From NCBI GenBank assembly GCA_949292445.1, contig CASEZU010000062.1, positions 1 to 23,838 on the forward strand: a DNA stretch of 23,838 bases, written 5' to 3'. This DNA is from an uncultured Spirochaetales bacterium. GTDB taxonomy: Bacteria; Spirochaetota; Spirochaetia; Sphaerochaetales; Sphaerochaetaceae. The notes below the pieces were generated by a model. It saw only the letters and a program-made list of their open reading frames with translations. It made no database searches and was not told the DNA's origin. A program made the position numbers and the translations under genes. Shown piece by piece: positions 23,822 to 23,838 of the stretch (its first letter is position 1; each line of letters opens with the position of its first letter).

Positions 23822-23838
23822 CCATCGGAGGGGTGTTC

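Noticed and set aside
1..23838. tRNA, rRNA, CRISPR array or riboswitch
   Set aside because: No cloverleaf, conserved rRNA stretch, spaced direct repeats or known aptamer pattern was seen in the short gaps between genes.

Overview
The window looks like chromosomal DNA from a member of the Spirochaetota, most probably a gut-associated, Sphaerochaeta-like lineage. This is an inference. It rests on loose spirochaete lipoboxes (AISC, VISC), a DUF4416 protein followed by a small lipoprotein, a PD-(D/E)XK Rpn-type nuclease with EGKA repeats, and a solute-binding protein whose mature end starts GGSSEE. No rRNA, tRNA, CRISPR array, insertion sequence or phage gene was seen. No gap between genes exceeds about 210 bases.

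Layout. (1) 1-2986, surface proteins: the 3' end of a secreted GLUG-type repeat protein faces a beta-helix lipoprotein, whose leader carries a 10-base G/C homopolymer below a TATAAT box. (2) 2987-4788: an Rpn nuclease and a DMT (EamA) exporter. (3) 4844-8971, the most intriguing part: two paralogous double-cupin proteins flank a MATE transporter, with an IclR-family regulator next to them. Four copies of a KdgR-like palindrome (TGAAAT-N3-ATTTCA) lie in front of the three structural genes, which suggests a small undescribed regulon. (4) 9173-10252: a four-helix membrane protein and endonuclease III, with abutting stop codons. (5) 10298-14720: a DAHP synthase-prephenate dehydratase fusion, DUF4416, a lipoprotein and a single-chain iron-sulfur L-serine dehydratase. 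(6) 14672-15167: a RelE-like toxin and its antitoxin; the toxin 3' end overlaps the serine dehydratase gene. (7) 15223-18657: a PfkB sugar kinase and leuS. (8) 18742-21930: a class I glutamine amidotransferase-type hydrolase followed by a three-gene polar amino acid ABC importer. (9) 22007-23767: proS with its promoter.

How the genes may work together. Regions 5 to 9 are mostly amino acid metabolism and translation: phenylalanine synthesis, serine deamination, amino acid import, LeuRS and ProRS. The fusion joins the first step of aromatic synthesis to the Phe-specific dehydratase and its ACT domain, so Phe could control both. The bicupin/MATE/IclR cluster, with a DMT exporter after it, looks like a transport-plus-cupin module for an unknown small molecule.

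Gene starts. Most genes have a good GGAGG-type ribosome-binding site, which moved several starts downstream of the longest reading frame. Three genes (the aro fusion, sdaA, leuS) lack one and instead carry TANNNT exactly 7 bases before the ATG, the pattern expected of leaderless mRNAs.
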